A stretch of DNA of 64,000 nt from Mauremys mutica (lineage: Eukaryota > Chordata > Testudines > Geoemydidae). Location: positions 12,949,951 through 13,013,950 of the forward strand of contig NC_059076.1 in the NCBI RefSeq assembly GCF_020497125.1. The letters are read 5' to 3'. The notes below the pieces were generated by a model that saw only the letters and a program-made list of their open reading frames with translations, had not been told where the DNA came from and did no database searches. Every line of letters begins with the position of its first letter. Position 1 is the stretch's first letter. A program made the position numbers and the translations under genes. Of the stretch, positions 39,365 to 48,777 are shown one piece after another.

Positions 39365-39734
39365 GGCGGGGGTGGGGGCGGGGCTCGGCGCCGCGCGGCC
39401 CGGTCCGGTCCCGCCAACGGCCACGGGGCAACGGTGGGTGCGCGAGGCCCGCTCCGCTCCCGGCCCTCGCCCGCGCGCCGCGCCGCGGAATGGCGATGGC
39501 GGCCGCCGGACGCTGCGCCCTCGTGGCCCCGCCCCTTGCTCCGCTCCGCGGCTTCCGGCCCCGCCCCCCTCCTACGGTTGGCGCTTCCGGGAGGGAGGCG
39601 GCGAGGGCCGGTGGGAGCGACCCCAACGGTGCTCAGACCCCCCGCCCGAGCGCCACGCAGAGCCCCTCGCTCCCCGGGTCAGCCGCGCTCCGCTTCCCAC
39701 GGAGAGGCCGCGGCCGGCGGTGGTGGGAGGGGCG

Positions 39735-40225
39735 TGTCTGTGCTGGGAGGGGTCTAGGGGGGTACGGGAAGGGGGGGTCTGTGCTGGGAGGGGTCTATGG
39801 GGTACGAGAAGGGGGGGTCTGTGCTGGGAGGGGTTCTTGGGGGGAGCTGGAGCAGAGTATATGCAGCGGGGGGCTGCTGGAGTTGGTGTTTGGGGGCCGT
39901 GGGGCAGGTATGTGTAAGGGATGAGTATTTAGGGGGCTGGAGGGGTGTGTGTGTACTGAGGGGTATTGGGGATATGTGTACTGGGGTGAGTGGGGGTACG
40001 GGAAGGGGGTCTGTGTACTGGGGTGTGTATTTGGGGGTACGGGAAGGGGGTCTGTGTACTGGGGTGAGTGGGGGTACGGGAAGGGGGTCTGTGTACTGGG
40101 GTGAGTGGGGGTACGGGAAGGGGGTCTGTGTACTGGGGTGAGTGGGGGTACGGGAAGGGGGTCTATACTGTGGTGGGTATTTGGGGGTACGGGAAGGGGG
40201 TCTGTGTACTGGGAGAGGTTTCCAG
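39735..40225 (+). repeat. 37-bp G-rich minisatellite upstream of PPP2CA
   Basis: Unit approx. 'ggtctgtgtactggggtgagtgggggtacgggaaggg', near-perfect at 40035-40180 with 37-bp period (cores at 40072, 40109, 40146). More divergent 41-bp-like relatives lie at 39740-39840. Overlapping open frames are due to the repeat. The C-rich strand is the PPP2CA sense strand. Confidence 0.9.
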
Positions 40226-40376
40226 GGGGTGCTGGAACAGGTACCTGTGGCCTCACTCTCAAGGTGGATGGGGCAATGTCGCTCCCTGGGATGGTGGCAG
40301 GGCAGTTGGCGCAGGTCTGGGACACAGTACCAGCCAACTATCAGTCAGTACCTCCCTGCCTCTTCCTCTCCCCAGG

Positions 40377-40575
40377 ACTGGGAGCTGGGGCTTGGGTGGG
40401 TGGGATCCGGCAGCTGCGGCTGCAGTGGAGGGACCCATCGGGATGTGGAGCCAGCTCTTTCTGAGCTGCAGTGTCTGCTCCGCAAGAATCCTGAACATGT
40501 CATCTTATTTGAAAAATCTGCTTGGACAGAGAGTGGAAGATCAAAAAAGGAAACTGAAAACCTGGATGTATGGTA
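40377..40575 (+). other. Possible plus-strand exon (unproven)
   Basis: A good acceptor (ctgcctcttcctctccccag, ending 40376) and a donor-like ATG|GTAACC (40573-40581) bracket 199 bp of more balanced composition than the flanking repeats. One frame reads ELQCLLRKNPEHVILFEKSAW, protein-like but unrecognised. It could be a divergent transcript from the PPP2CA CpG island or chance. Confidence 0.3.
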
Positions 40576-41190
40576 ACCTACAGAGCCACTCTCAGCCCGT
40601 CACCCCCACACAGCACCACTCCAAACCCTCCTGCCACAGTGCCACTCGTAATCCCCCCGTTGGAGCCACTTCGAGCCCCTGTCACTCCCCCACAGCACCA
40701 CTCCCAGACCCTCCCACAGTGCTTCTCTGCACCCTCTGCTATCCCTCACAACAGCACCGCTCCCAGTTCACTCCAAGCTACTCTGAACCCTGCATCACTT
40801 CCAACAGAGCTACTCCCAGACCCCCATCACCTCCATACAGTGCCACTGCCAGACTTCCTCCACAGCTCTCCCAGAGCCATTTTAAACCCCCCTTCACCCT
40901 CACATGAAGCTGCTCCCAGGTCACTTGTGTACATATCCCCTCCCACTAACCCCCTCACTCAGAACCAGCTCCCTACATGCATATAGCCACTCCCAGCTCC
41001 CCTCCGCATCCCCCAACTGCCTACACAAAGCTACTCCTAACCCTGCCCACAACCACTCCCAGTGCCCCTCTCCCCCGCAGTCTATCCTAGCTTCCTCCCC
41101 TCACCCCCGAACATAAATAACCACTCCTAACCTTCCCCGCATGCACGCCTGCACACAGTAACTCCCAGCCCTCTTCCCCCCACATGCTCT
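40576..41190. repeat. Degenerate C-rich tandem repeat (CCACTCCCAG motif)
   Basis: Imperfect units of about 35-45 bp centred on 'ccactcccagaccc' and 'cacagtgccact' recur through the stretch. It is an aged minisatellite with no period exact enough to count. Frames of 138-279 aa crossing it are artefacts. Confidence 0.65.
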
Positions 41191-43176
41191 TGGAGTTATT
41201 TTTTGTACAGGTGTGATATTCCCTAGGATGCAATCTGGACAGCTGTGTCCCCTCAATTCTCCAGTCTGGTCTTGCTGTCTCAGCCTCTAGCATGCAAAAT
41301 CACTCCCAGCTGCATTGTACGAGTGTTACAGCTAACCATTCAGTAATTACATTATAGGGCAACACCAGCTAATTCCTAGTACCAGACTGGTGCTCAGAAA
41401 TGTGCATCTTGTACTACCCAGCTCTTTCCTTCTGTGCAATACAAGCTCATAGAAAGTCTGTCATTTCAATAATAGAAAGTGTTATGCACAAATCTTATCC
41501 CAAATGGAGGCTCCTAAGCACTTCAATCCAAACACACACAGTGATTTAGGTAAAACAAAACTACAGAAAGATTTTAAGTGATTGCAAATAATGAGGCATA
41601 AAAGTCAGTATTGGTTACAAAGAAAAGAAAGGGCAAAAATGCAAACTAAAACTAACTGAGCAAGCTAACTGAAATCAAAGCAAATATAAGAGGACTGTTG
41701 GCCCTGTACTAAAACTCAGTGAGGGTTTTTTTTGTTTGGCTACCTCCCAGCCCCAAAAGGGAAGGGTTGCTGGGAAATCAAGACCCTGGGACTGACAGTC
41801 CCTGGGGGCAATGGGGAGAGGCCCCTGCTCCAGGTCAGCCTGATTGACAGGGTGGGCAGTCCAATGAGGGAGGCAGGAGGGGTCCCATTCTCTGTCTGAG
41901 CTGAAGCTGCCTGGACCAGAATGGGGTCAAGCTAAGGAGAGAGCAGGAGCTCAGGCTGAGCTGGGGAGCAGAGCCGTGCTGGCCAGAGCCAGAGACCATT
42001 AGAGAAGCAGCCTGAGCTGGGGAGAGCGGCAGCAAGAGCCAGAGAGCAGATCCATGCTGGGAGGAGAGCTGCAGCAACCAGAGCCAGAGGGGCCAGAAAA
42101 GCAGTCCAGGGAACTGGAGGCAGAGCAGCAGCAGGGCTGAGGCAGAAGGGAGGTGGAACTGGAGCCGGGTGCGGTGAGCAGCTGGGGAGAGCGAGAGGGA
42201 TCTGGGCAGAGGGCCCTGCGCAGGGAGATGCCACCAGCCAAGAGGCCCTGCAAGCCAGACTTGGAGGGAACTGTAACCCCGACTATGGGGGAGAACGCTG
42301 GGAAGAAGGGTCCTGCCATTTGGAGTCTGAGGGCGTGTGGCTACTGCCAGAGCAAGTGTCTACCCACAGCATCCCTGCAGCACAGTCAGGGCCTGGACAG
42401 GAGGCCTGGCACATGTGACGAACAGATTGTGAACTTCTCTTATATTCCAGAGTCGGCTGTTTGTGATGTCCCCATGCCAGAGAGCGAGGTTGTGTCCTTA
42501 ACTTCTCCCATTTTTTCCTTATTTTTTTTTAAATTGCTGTTTAATAAATTGTATTTGCTTGAAATATATGAAATGATCAGTGGGTCAGGGAAGCGTCCGA
42601 AGCGGAGAGAGTACCTGGGAATGGAGACACCCTAACCCCTGTCTTATGTGACCAGGACAAGATAGGGGGTTGAGCCCCCCAGGAATCCTGGGCCCAGTCT
42701 TGTCAGGGTTATGAAGACTCTGCCACACAGGAGAGTGGAAGGGGAGCCCTTGAGGTCAGGCACGCCTCTGGGTAAAAGGAGTGGGAGTGAGGACTCAGAT
42801 CCTTTCAGTAGCCAATTCCACCAGGATAGTGTATATACCAAGAAAGTTCCCCAGAATAGTGGGACCAATCCCCTGTTTACATAAAGGCTTTTCTCACAAC
42901 TTGTTTGTTGCCGTCTTTACTGGCTGGAAACCTTCCAGCCAGGACCCCTCCCCCAGTTCTATGTTTCTTTAGGTGGTGGTGCTGCGGTGAGCAGAGAGGA
43001 GTGGAGGCAAGAGGTGATTTGGGGCCTCTAATCCTCATTTTTGTATCTTTTCCTCCTCTTTTAGAATAATCTCCAGCTGGGGTCCAGGTGACAGGAACCC
43101 CCAGCTGATTATTTGCCAATATGTAAATTTCTTGCTTACACCCTCTTGCCAAAAAAAATGGCTGTTTAACTCAATA
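41191..43176. other. Repeat-derived region, possibly LTR-retrotransposon material
   Basis: 41818-42400 is built of 'gagctggggagagc' and 'agagccagagagcag'-type imperfect repeats. It is followed by 'ttaataaattgtatttgcttgaa' and 'atgatcagtgggtcaggg', which resemble the R/U5 part of turtle LTR elements as I recall them. No terminal duplication or gag/pol could be found. Confidence 0.35.
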
Positions 43177-44231
43177 CAGGTGGTCCCTGGTATACATCTC
43201 CTCCTTAGCCATTGCTTTGGATCTCTGTCACTCATCAACAGGGGACGTGTTCCGATTTACGTTGGTCCTGATCCGCATATCCATCGTTTGCATGGATCAG
43301 GACCAACATGAATTGGAACACGTTCACCTATTGTACAGTACAGAAGCCCAGTGTAAAGGAGTTTTCAAAGTTCTACTACATCTTGAACAGTGTGGAAAAC
43401 ATTGGTGTGTCGTGGGAAGAGGTCACTTTGCAATGTATGAATGGTGTTTGGTGCCATGCATGGCCAGATGCTGTCCACAGCTTCATGGGATTTGATGCCA
43501 TTCCTGGTCTCGAGCAAGAAATTGTCAAGTTGGCGAAGGATGTCAGCTTCAAGGAGGTGGAGGAGGAGGATATACAGGAGTTGTTGGAGTCTCACGTTGA
43601 GCAACTGACAAACGAGGAACTGATTGAGCTGGACCAACAATGGATATCTGAAGAAAACAAGGATGATGATGATGTACGGCAGGAAGCCAGGAGTCTGATG
43701 ACAAAGAATCTCTCGTTTCTCTGGATTTCTGGATGAGATGACTGAAATCATACAGAGCGGTGATCCTTTTTGTGAACAATCTGCCAGTCTCCACCGTTTT
43801 CAATAATGCAGTAGCTTGCTACAGGCAGATCTATTGTTCAAAGATTCATGCAGGAGGGCAGCTGTCAATAAAATCCCTTTTTAAGACTTCTGCGACCAAA
43901 ACCCAAGAAAACCCAGGTTCCACCGCTTCCTAAGTTTAGTGTAATCAACACGGTTTTATACTGTATTACTGTACTATATTTACTGTATTAAAATGTTCTG
44001 TGTTTGAACGGTGTTAGTAGGGTTCTACGTTATTTTATTCAATGTTTTATGTGTAAACTGTGTACTGTATAAGTTGTCATTGTGAAAAGGTACACCGTTT
44101 AAGAAAAAAGTATTGTCTAGTTGTGAACACATCTCCCCCTTATTCCATTATTTCTTATGGGGAAAAATTCTCTGGTATACATTGTTTTGGTATCCATCAC
44201 CCTTTTCAAGAACGCAACTCCAGTGTATATT
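43177..44231 (+). mobile_element. Tigger (pogo) DNA transposon, internally deleted and 3'-truncated
   Basis: It starts after TA with CAGGTGGTCCCTGGTATACA, carries the C-terminal part of a Tigger transposase (43290-43736), and ends near 'aagaacgcaactccagtgtatat', without the full right terminal repeat. Confidence 0.8.
43290..43736 (+). pseudogene. Tigger/jerky-type transposase, C-terminal part
   Basis: Reading blocks FSKFYYILNSVENI, CMNGVWCHAWPD, then EIVKLAKD, EEEDIQELLESH and QLTNEELIELDQ match the region after the DDE core in pogo/Tigger transposases. The N-terminal CENP-B-type DNA-binding domain and the first catalytic aspartates are gone. The frame is open for about 145 codons. Host-domesticated relatives exist (JRK, TIGD), but terminal repeats here argue for a simple transposon copy. 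Confidence 0.75.
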
Positions 44232-44516
44232 AGTCCACTTGATTATGTTGACACCTGTTTGAGGTGCTGGCTAACCTTTTGTGTCAGAGGAACCGGTTTG
44301 GGCTGTTTTTAAAAAAAAACTTGAAACATGTCTCAGCAATGTCATCTACTGCTTCCCCCCATCCATAAGGCTTGTTACCCTTTGTTACCCAAAGCTATTA
44401 GGTTGGTTTGACATGATTTGTTCTTTACAAATCCATGTTGCCTCTTACTTATCACCTTATTATTTTCTAGGTGTTTACAATTTGATTACTTATTTGTTCC
44501 AAATACTTTCCAGGGA

Positions 44517-45450
44517 CAGTAACTCCTCACCTAAAGTTGTAGTTATGTTCCTGAAAAATGCGACTTTAAGCGAAACCATGTTAAGTGAATCCAATTTCCC
44601 CATAAGAATTAATGTAAATGAGGGGGAAACTTTTTTCACCAGACAAAAGACTATATATATACACACACACAGTATAAGTTTTAAACAAACAATTTAATAC
44701 TGGTAGACAGTGATGATGATTGTGAAGTTTGGTTGAGGTGGAGGAGTCAGAGGGAATATTATATTTCCCAGGGAATGCCTTACTGCTAAATGATGAACTA
44801 GCAATTGAATGAGCCCTCAAGGGTTAATTCTCACACTCTACAAGGCAGCAGGAATAGAGGGAGGACACACACCATGTGTGTGCGTGCGCATTTCCCCTTT
44901 AAGTACGCTGGCCCTATTCTTAAGTACACTGCCTTGTTAATTAGATCAGCTTGCTGAGACCACAGCTGCTGCCAGCAAGCTCCCTCTGTCCTGAGCCCTG
45001 TCGTGTGTCCCCCCTGCTCTATGGAAGATGGGGTAAGTGGGGTGCAGGAGCAGGGGGGAAGGACACCTTAACCTTAGCCCCCCTCTTCCTGTCCTTCCCC
45101 TGCATAGCAAGCAGGAGTCTTGGGGAGCAGCTCCAAGGCAGAGGGCTGGGGCAGCACATGGCAGTGGGGGGAGGCTCAGCTGAACTGCCAGCAACTGATA
45201 GCCTGCTGGGCAGCTACTGCACAGGGAACTTAGGGGAGCAGGGAGCTGATGGGGGGCTGCCGGTCCACCCTGGTTCCAAGCCCCCACCAGCGAGCTGCAA
45301 CGGGCTGCTCTTCCTGCAAGCAGTGGACAAAGCGGGCAGCTGCCAAATGACGTTAGAAGGGAGCATTGCACAACTTTAAACAAGCATGTTCCCTAATTGA
45401 TCAGGAATGAAACAGCATTAACCGGGATGACTTTAAGTGAGAAGTTATGG
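44517..45450. mobile_element. Non-autonomous mariner/Tigger-like element, copy B
   Basis: Full-length relative of 25601-26489: it starts CAGTAACTCCTCACCTAA and ends 'tttaagtgagaagttatgg' next to TA. It differs mainly by a C-rich insertion of about 60 bp near 45055. Frames of 142-145 aa in it are not conserved in copy A as protein. It is inserted in CR1. Confidence 0.85.
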
Positions 45451-45753
45451 TACTGAAGTTAAGCTGACTGATCTGTAATTCCAGCACTGTTTCCAATACG
45501 GATCCTTGAGGAAACCTACTATTTACCCCCCTCCACTGTGAAAACTGACCATTTATTTCTACCCTTTGTTTCTTATCTTTTAACCAGTTATTGATCCATG
45601 AGAGGACCTTTCCTCTTATCCCATGACACCTTAGTTTGCTGAAGAGCCTTTGGTCCAAGTACACTATATCCACTTGACACCTTTGTCCACATTCTTCTTG
45701 ACTCCTGCAAATTAATCTAATAGAATGGTGAGGTATGATTTCTCTTTACAAAA

Positions 45754-45967
45754 AAGACGGTTACTCACCGTTGTAACTGTTGTTCTTCGAGATGTGTTGC
45801 TCCTATCCATTCCAGTTAGGTGTGCGCGCCGCGCGTGCATGGCTCTTCGGAAGATTTTTACCCTAGCAACACCGGCGGGCCGGCTGGGCGCCCCCTGGAG
45901 TGGTGCCGCTATAGCGCTGGATATATACCCCAGCCGGCCTGTCCGCTCCTCAGTTCCTTCTTGCCGG
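45754..45967. repeat. DIRS left inverted terminal repeat
   Basis: It is the reverse complement of 53194-53378 over the stretch from 'ttccagttaggtgtgcgcg' to 'cagttccttcttgccgg', with a few differences. The outermost 61 bp (45754-45814) instead pair with the first half of the internal complementary region. Confidence 0.9.
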
Positions 45968-45998
45968 CTACTCCGACAGTGGGGAAGGAGGGCGGGTC

Positions 45999-46099
45999 TG
46001 GAATGGATAGGAGCAACACATCTCGAAGAACAACAGTTACAACAGTGAGTAACCGTCTTTTCTTCTTCGAGTGATTGCTCCTATGCATTCCAGTTAGGT
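45999..46099. repeat. DIRS internal complementary region (circle-junction copy)
   Basis: 45999-46059 is the reverse complement of the outer left end 45754-45814 with one mismatch. 46060-46099 is the reverse complement of the outer right end (to 53378) with one mismatch. Together they copy the junction of the two ends, as the DIRS-1 rolling/circular replication model requires. Confidence 0.92.
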
Positions 46100-46115
46100 G
46101 ATTCCCAAGCCTTAC

Positions 46116-46682
46116 CTAGGCGGTGGGGTCGGAGTGAGACGTGGCAGAGTGTAAGACTGCTGAGCCGAAGGCTGCATCGTCTCTGGATTGCTGCACCAAC
46201 GCGTAGTGGGAAGCGAAGGTGTGGACAGAAGACCAGGTGGCCGCTCTACAGATGTCCTGGATGGGGACATGGGCCAGGAAGGCGGCAGACGAGGCTTGCG
46301 CTCTCGTAGAGTGAGCGGTGAGGCGGTTAGCTGGTACACAAGCAAGCTCGTAGCATGTTCGGATACATGCAGTGACCCAGGAGGAAATCCTCTGAGAGGA
46401 GACCGGCTTGCCTTTCACACGATCCGCCACCGCTACGAACAGTTGGGGCGAGCGTCGGAAGGATTTTGTTCGCTCTATGTAGAAAGCAAGGGCCCTGCGG
46501 ACGTCCAGGGTGTGAAGCTGTTGTTCCCGACTTGAGGCATGAGGCTTCGGGAAAAAAACAGGAAGAAAAATGTCCTGGTTCAAATGGAAGGCCGACACCA
46601 CCTTAGGGAGGAAGGCCGGGTGTGGTCGAAGCTGAACTTTGTCTGCATGAAAGATGGTATACGGTGGACCAGCCGTCAGGGC
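46116..46682 (-). pseudogene. DIRS tyrosine recombinase, C-terminal catalytic half
   Basis: It encodes the HxxR box (HSTRAQA) and the VHTF-ASHY block with the candidate nucleophilic tyrosine, ending at a stop at 46116. The first catalytic arginine lies in the other half (48197-48777). The two halves are separated by the transposon at 46683-48196. The enzyme would integrate the circular DNA intermediate. Confidence 0.88.
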
Positions 46683-48196
46683 CATGGGCGCCAACTTATA
46701 TGGGCTCCTGGAGCTAAAGCCCCAGGAATATTCACAATCAGGGGCTCTGCTCCACCAATATTTGGAGCTAGGTTTTGCCCCTTTAAATCCCAGCCGCAGC
46801 CGGGAGTCAGAGGGCTCTGGGCTGCCGGCAGCAGCGGGGAGCCCAGTGCCTTTTAAATCCCAGCCGCGGCCGGGAATCAGAGGGCTCTGGGCTGCCCGCT
46901 GCGGCGGGGAGCCCAGAGCCCTTTAAATCCCAGCCGCGGCTGGGAATCAGAGGGCTCCGGGCCGGGAATCAGAGGGCTCTGGGCTGCCTGCAACCGCGGG
47001 GAGTCCAGAGCCCTTTAAATCCCAGCCGCGGCCGGGAATCAGAGGGCTCTGGGCTGCCCGCTGCGGCAGGGAGCCCAGAGCCCTTTAAATCCCAGCCGCG
47101 GCTGGGAATCAGAGGGCTCTGGGCTGCCTGCAACCGCGGGGAGCCCAGAGCCCTTTAAATCCCAACCGCGGCCGGGAATCAGAGGGCTCTGGGCTGCCAG
47201 CAGCAGCGGGGAGCCCAGAGCCTTTTAAATCCCAGCCGCGGCCGGGAATCAGAGGGCTCTGGGCTGCCTGCAACCGCGGGGAGCCCAGAGCCCTTTAAAT
47301 CCCAGCCGCGGCTGGGAATCAGAGGGCTCCGGGCTGCCTGCAACCACGGGGAGCCCAGAGCCTTTTAAATCCCAGCCACGGCTGGGAATCAGAGGGCTCC
47401 GGGCTGCCTGCAACTGCGGGGAGCCCAGAGCCCTTTAAATCTCAGCCGCGGCTGGGAATCAGAGGGCTCCGGGCTGCCTGCAACCGCGGGGAGCCCAGGA
47501 TTTAAAGGGCTCCGGGCTGCCTGCAACCACGGGGAGCCCAGAGCCCTTTAAATCTCAGCCGCGGCTGGGAATCAGAGGGCTCTGGGCTGCCCGCAGGGGC
47601 AGACAGCCCAGAGCCCTTTGAATGCCAGCCGCGGCGGCTGGGATTTAAAGGGCTCAGGGCTCCCCGCGGCTGCCAGCAGCTCAGAGCCCTTTGAATCCCA
47701 GCCCCTGGCCGCTGATTGCCCCCTCCCCAGACCCCTGCCCCAACTGCCTCCCAGGACCCCCACCCCCTATCTAAGCACCACTGGTCCTTGTCCCCCGATT
47801 ACCCACTCCCGAGACAACTGCCCCTAACTGCCCCTTGGGACCCCAGCCCCTATCTAAGCCTCCCTTCTCCTTGTCCCCAACTGCCCCCTCCTGAGACCCC
47901 ACCCAACTTCCCCCCAGGACCCCACCCCCTACCTGTCCCCTGATAAACCCCCTGGACTCCCATGCCTATCCAATTGCTGCCTGTCCCCTGACTGCCCCTC
48001 CGAACCTCTGCCCCATCCAACCCCCCCTGCTCCTTGTCCCTTGAGTGCCCCCCAGAACCCCCTACCCCTTCTCCAACCTTGTAATCTTGTGGCACTGACG
48101 CGTTGTAGCTTCATTTTATATCGGCTTACAGGGCGGGAGCGGGGGGGCACCACCATTTTGGGCACCACCAAAAATTATACAAACCTGCCGCCTATG
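46683..48196. mobile_element. hAT-like element inserted in the recombinase ORF
   Basis: It is flanked by an exact 8-bp duplication gtcagggc (46675-46682 and 48197-48204). Ends CATGGGCGCCAACTT and (reversed) CATAGGCGGCAGGTT are short inverted repeats. The 1514-bp element has no transposase. About 0.9 kb of it is a 70-bp minisatellite, then a C-rich stretch (47700-48060). Confidence 0.88.
46783..47700. repeat. 70-bp hairpin minisatellite
   Basis: About 11-12 units, including partial ones at 46950 and 47506, with period 69-70 bp. Each has AGGGCTCTGGGCT and, some 16 nt later, AGCCCAGAGCCCT, a perfect 13-bp inverted pair, followed by tttaaatcccagccgcgg. Units differ mainly in the loop (ctgcaaccgcggg versus cagcagcgggg). 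Confidence 0.92.
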
Positions 48197-48777
48197 GTCA
48201 GGGCATGAAGCTCGGAAACTCGCCTCGCTGAGGTTATGGCGACGAGAAAAGCTGTTTTCCACGACAGATGGAGCAGGGAACACGTGGCCAAGGGCTCAAA
48301 GGGGGCTCTCATGAGCCTGGTCAAAACTAGATTCAGATCCCAGGACGGGGTAGGACGCCGTACTGGCGGGAACAAGTGATCTAGGCCTTTGAGGAAACGG
48401 GAAACCGTCGGATCGGAGAAGATGGACCGGTGACCGGCGGGCGGCCGAAAGGCGGATATGGCCGCTAGGTGCACTTTCAACGATGAGACCACGAGACCTT
48501 GCTCCTTAAGTGACCAGAGGTAGTCCAGGATCGTTGGTATAGGGACGTCGAACAGATTCAGGTCTCTCTGATCGCACCAGAGTGCGAAACGCTTCCATTT
48601 CGCGAGGTAAGTCGAGCGAGTGGAGGGCTTCCTGCTCTCTAGCAGGACTCGCTGGACCGCCACCGAACAGGCACGCTCCGCGTGGGTCAACCACTCAGGC
48701 ACCAGGCTGTAAGATGGAGGGACTGCAGGTCCGGGTGGCGGAGCCTGCCAAAGTCCTGCGTTATCAGATCCGGCCAC
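48197..48777 (-). pseudogene. DIRS tyrosine recombinase, N-terminal half
   Basis: Core-binding region with SRKPSTRSTYLAKWKRF and SSLKVHLAAISAF, then the box-I arginine block TSARRVSELHAL just before the insertion. It overlaps the end of the RT frame by about 90 nt, as in other DIRS elements. Removing the insertion with one duplication copy leaves the frame continuous across the junction. Confidence 0.88.

Noticed and set aside
40068..40907. 279-aa open frame upstream of PPP2CA
   Set aside because: It spans two tandem-repeat arrays; the protein is periodic (GVREGGLCTGVSGGTG) and then Ser/Pro/His-rich, as expected of repeats lacking stops. Only the 199-bp segment at 40377-40575 was kept as a possible exon.
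43308..43736. Domesticated host gene of the TIGD/JRK type
   Set aside because: Only the C-terminal third of the transposase remains and it is embedded in a recognisable Tigger copy with a left terminal repeat; no intact DNA-binding domain.
46783..47700. CRISPR-like array
   Set aside because: Regular repeats with hairpins, but there are no unique spacers of fixed length and the setting is a vertebrate transposon; it is a minisatellite.
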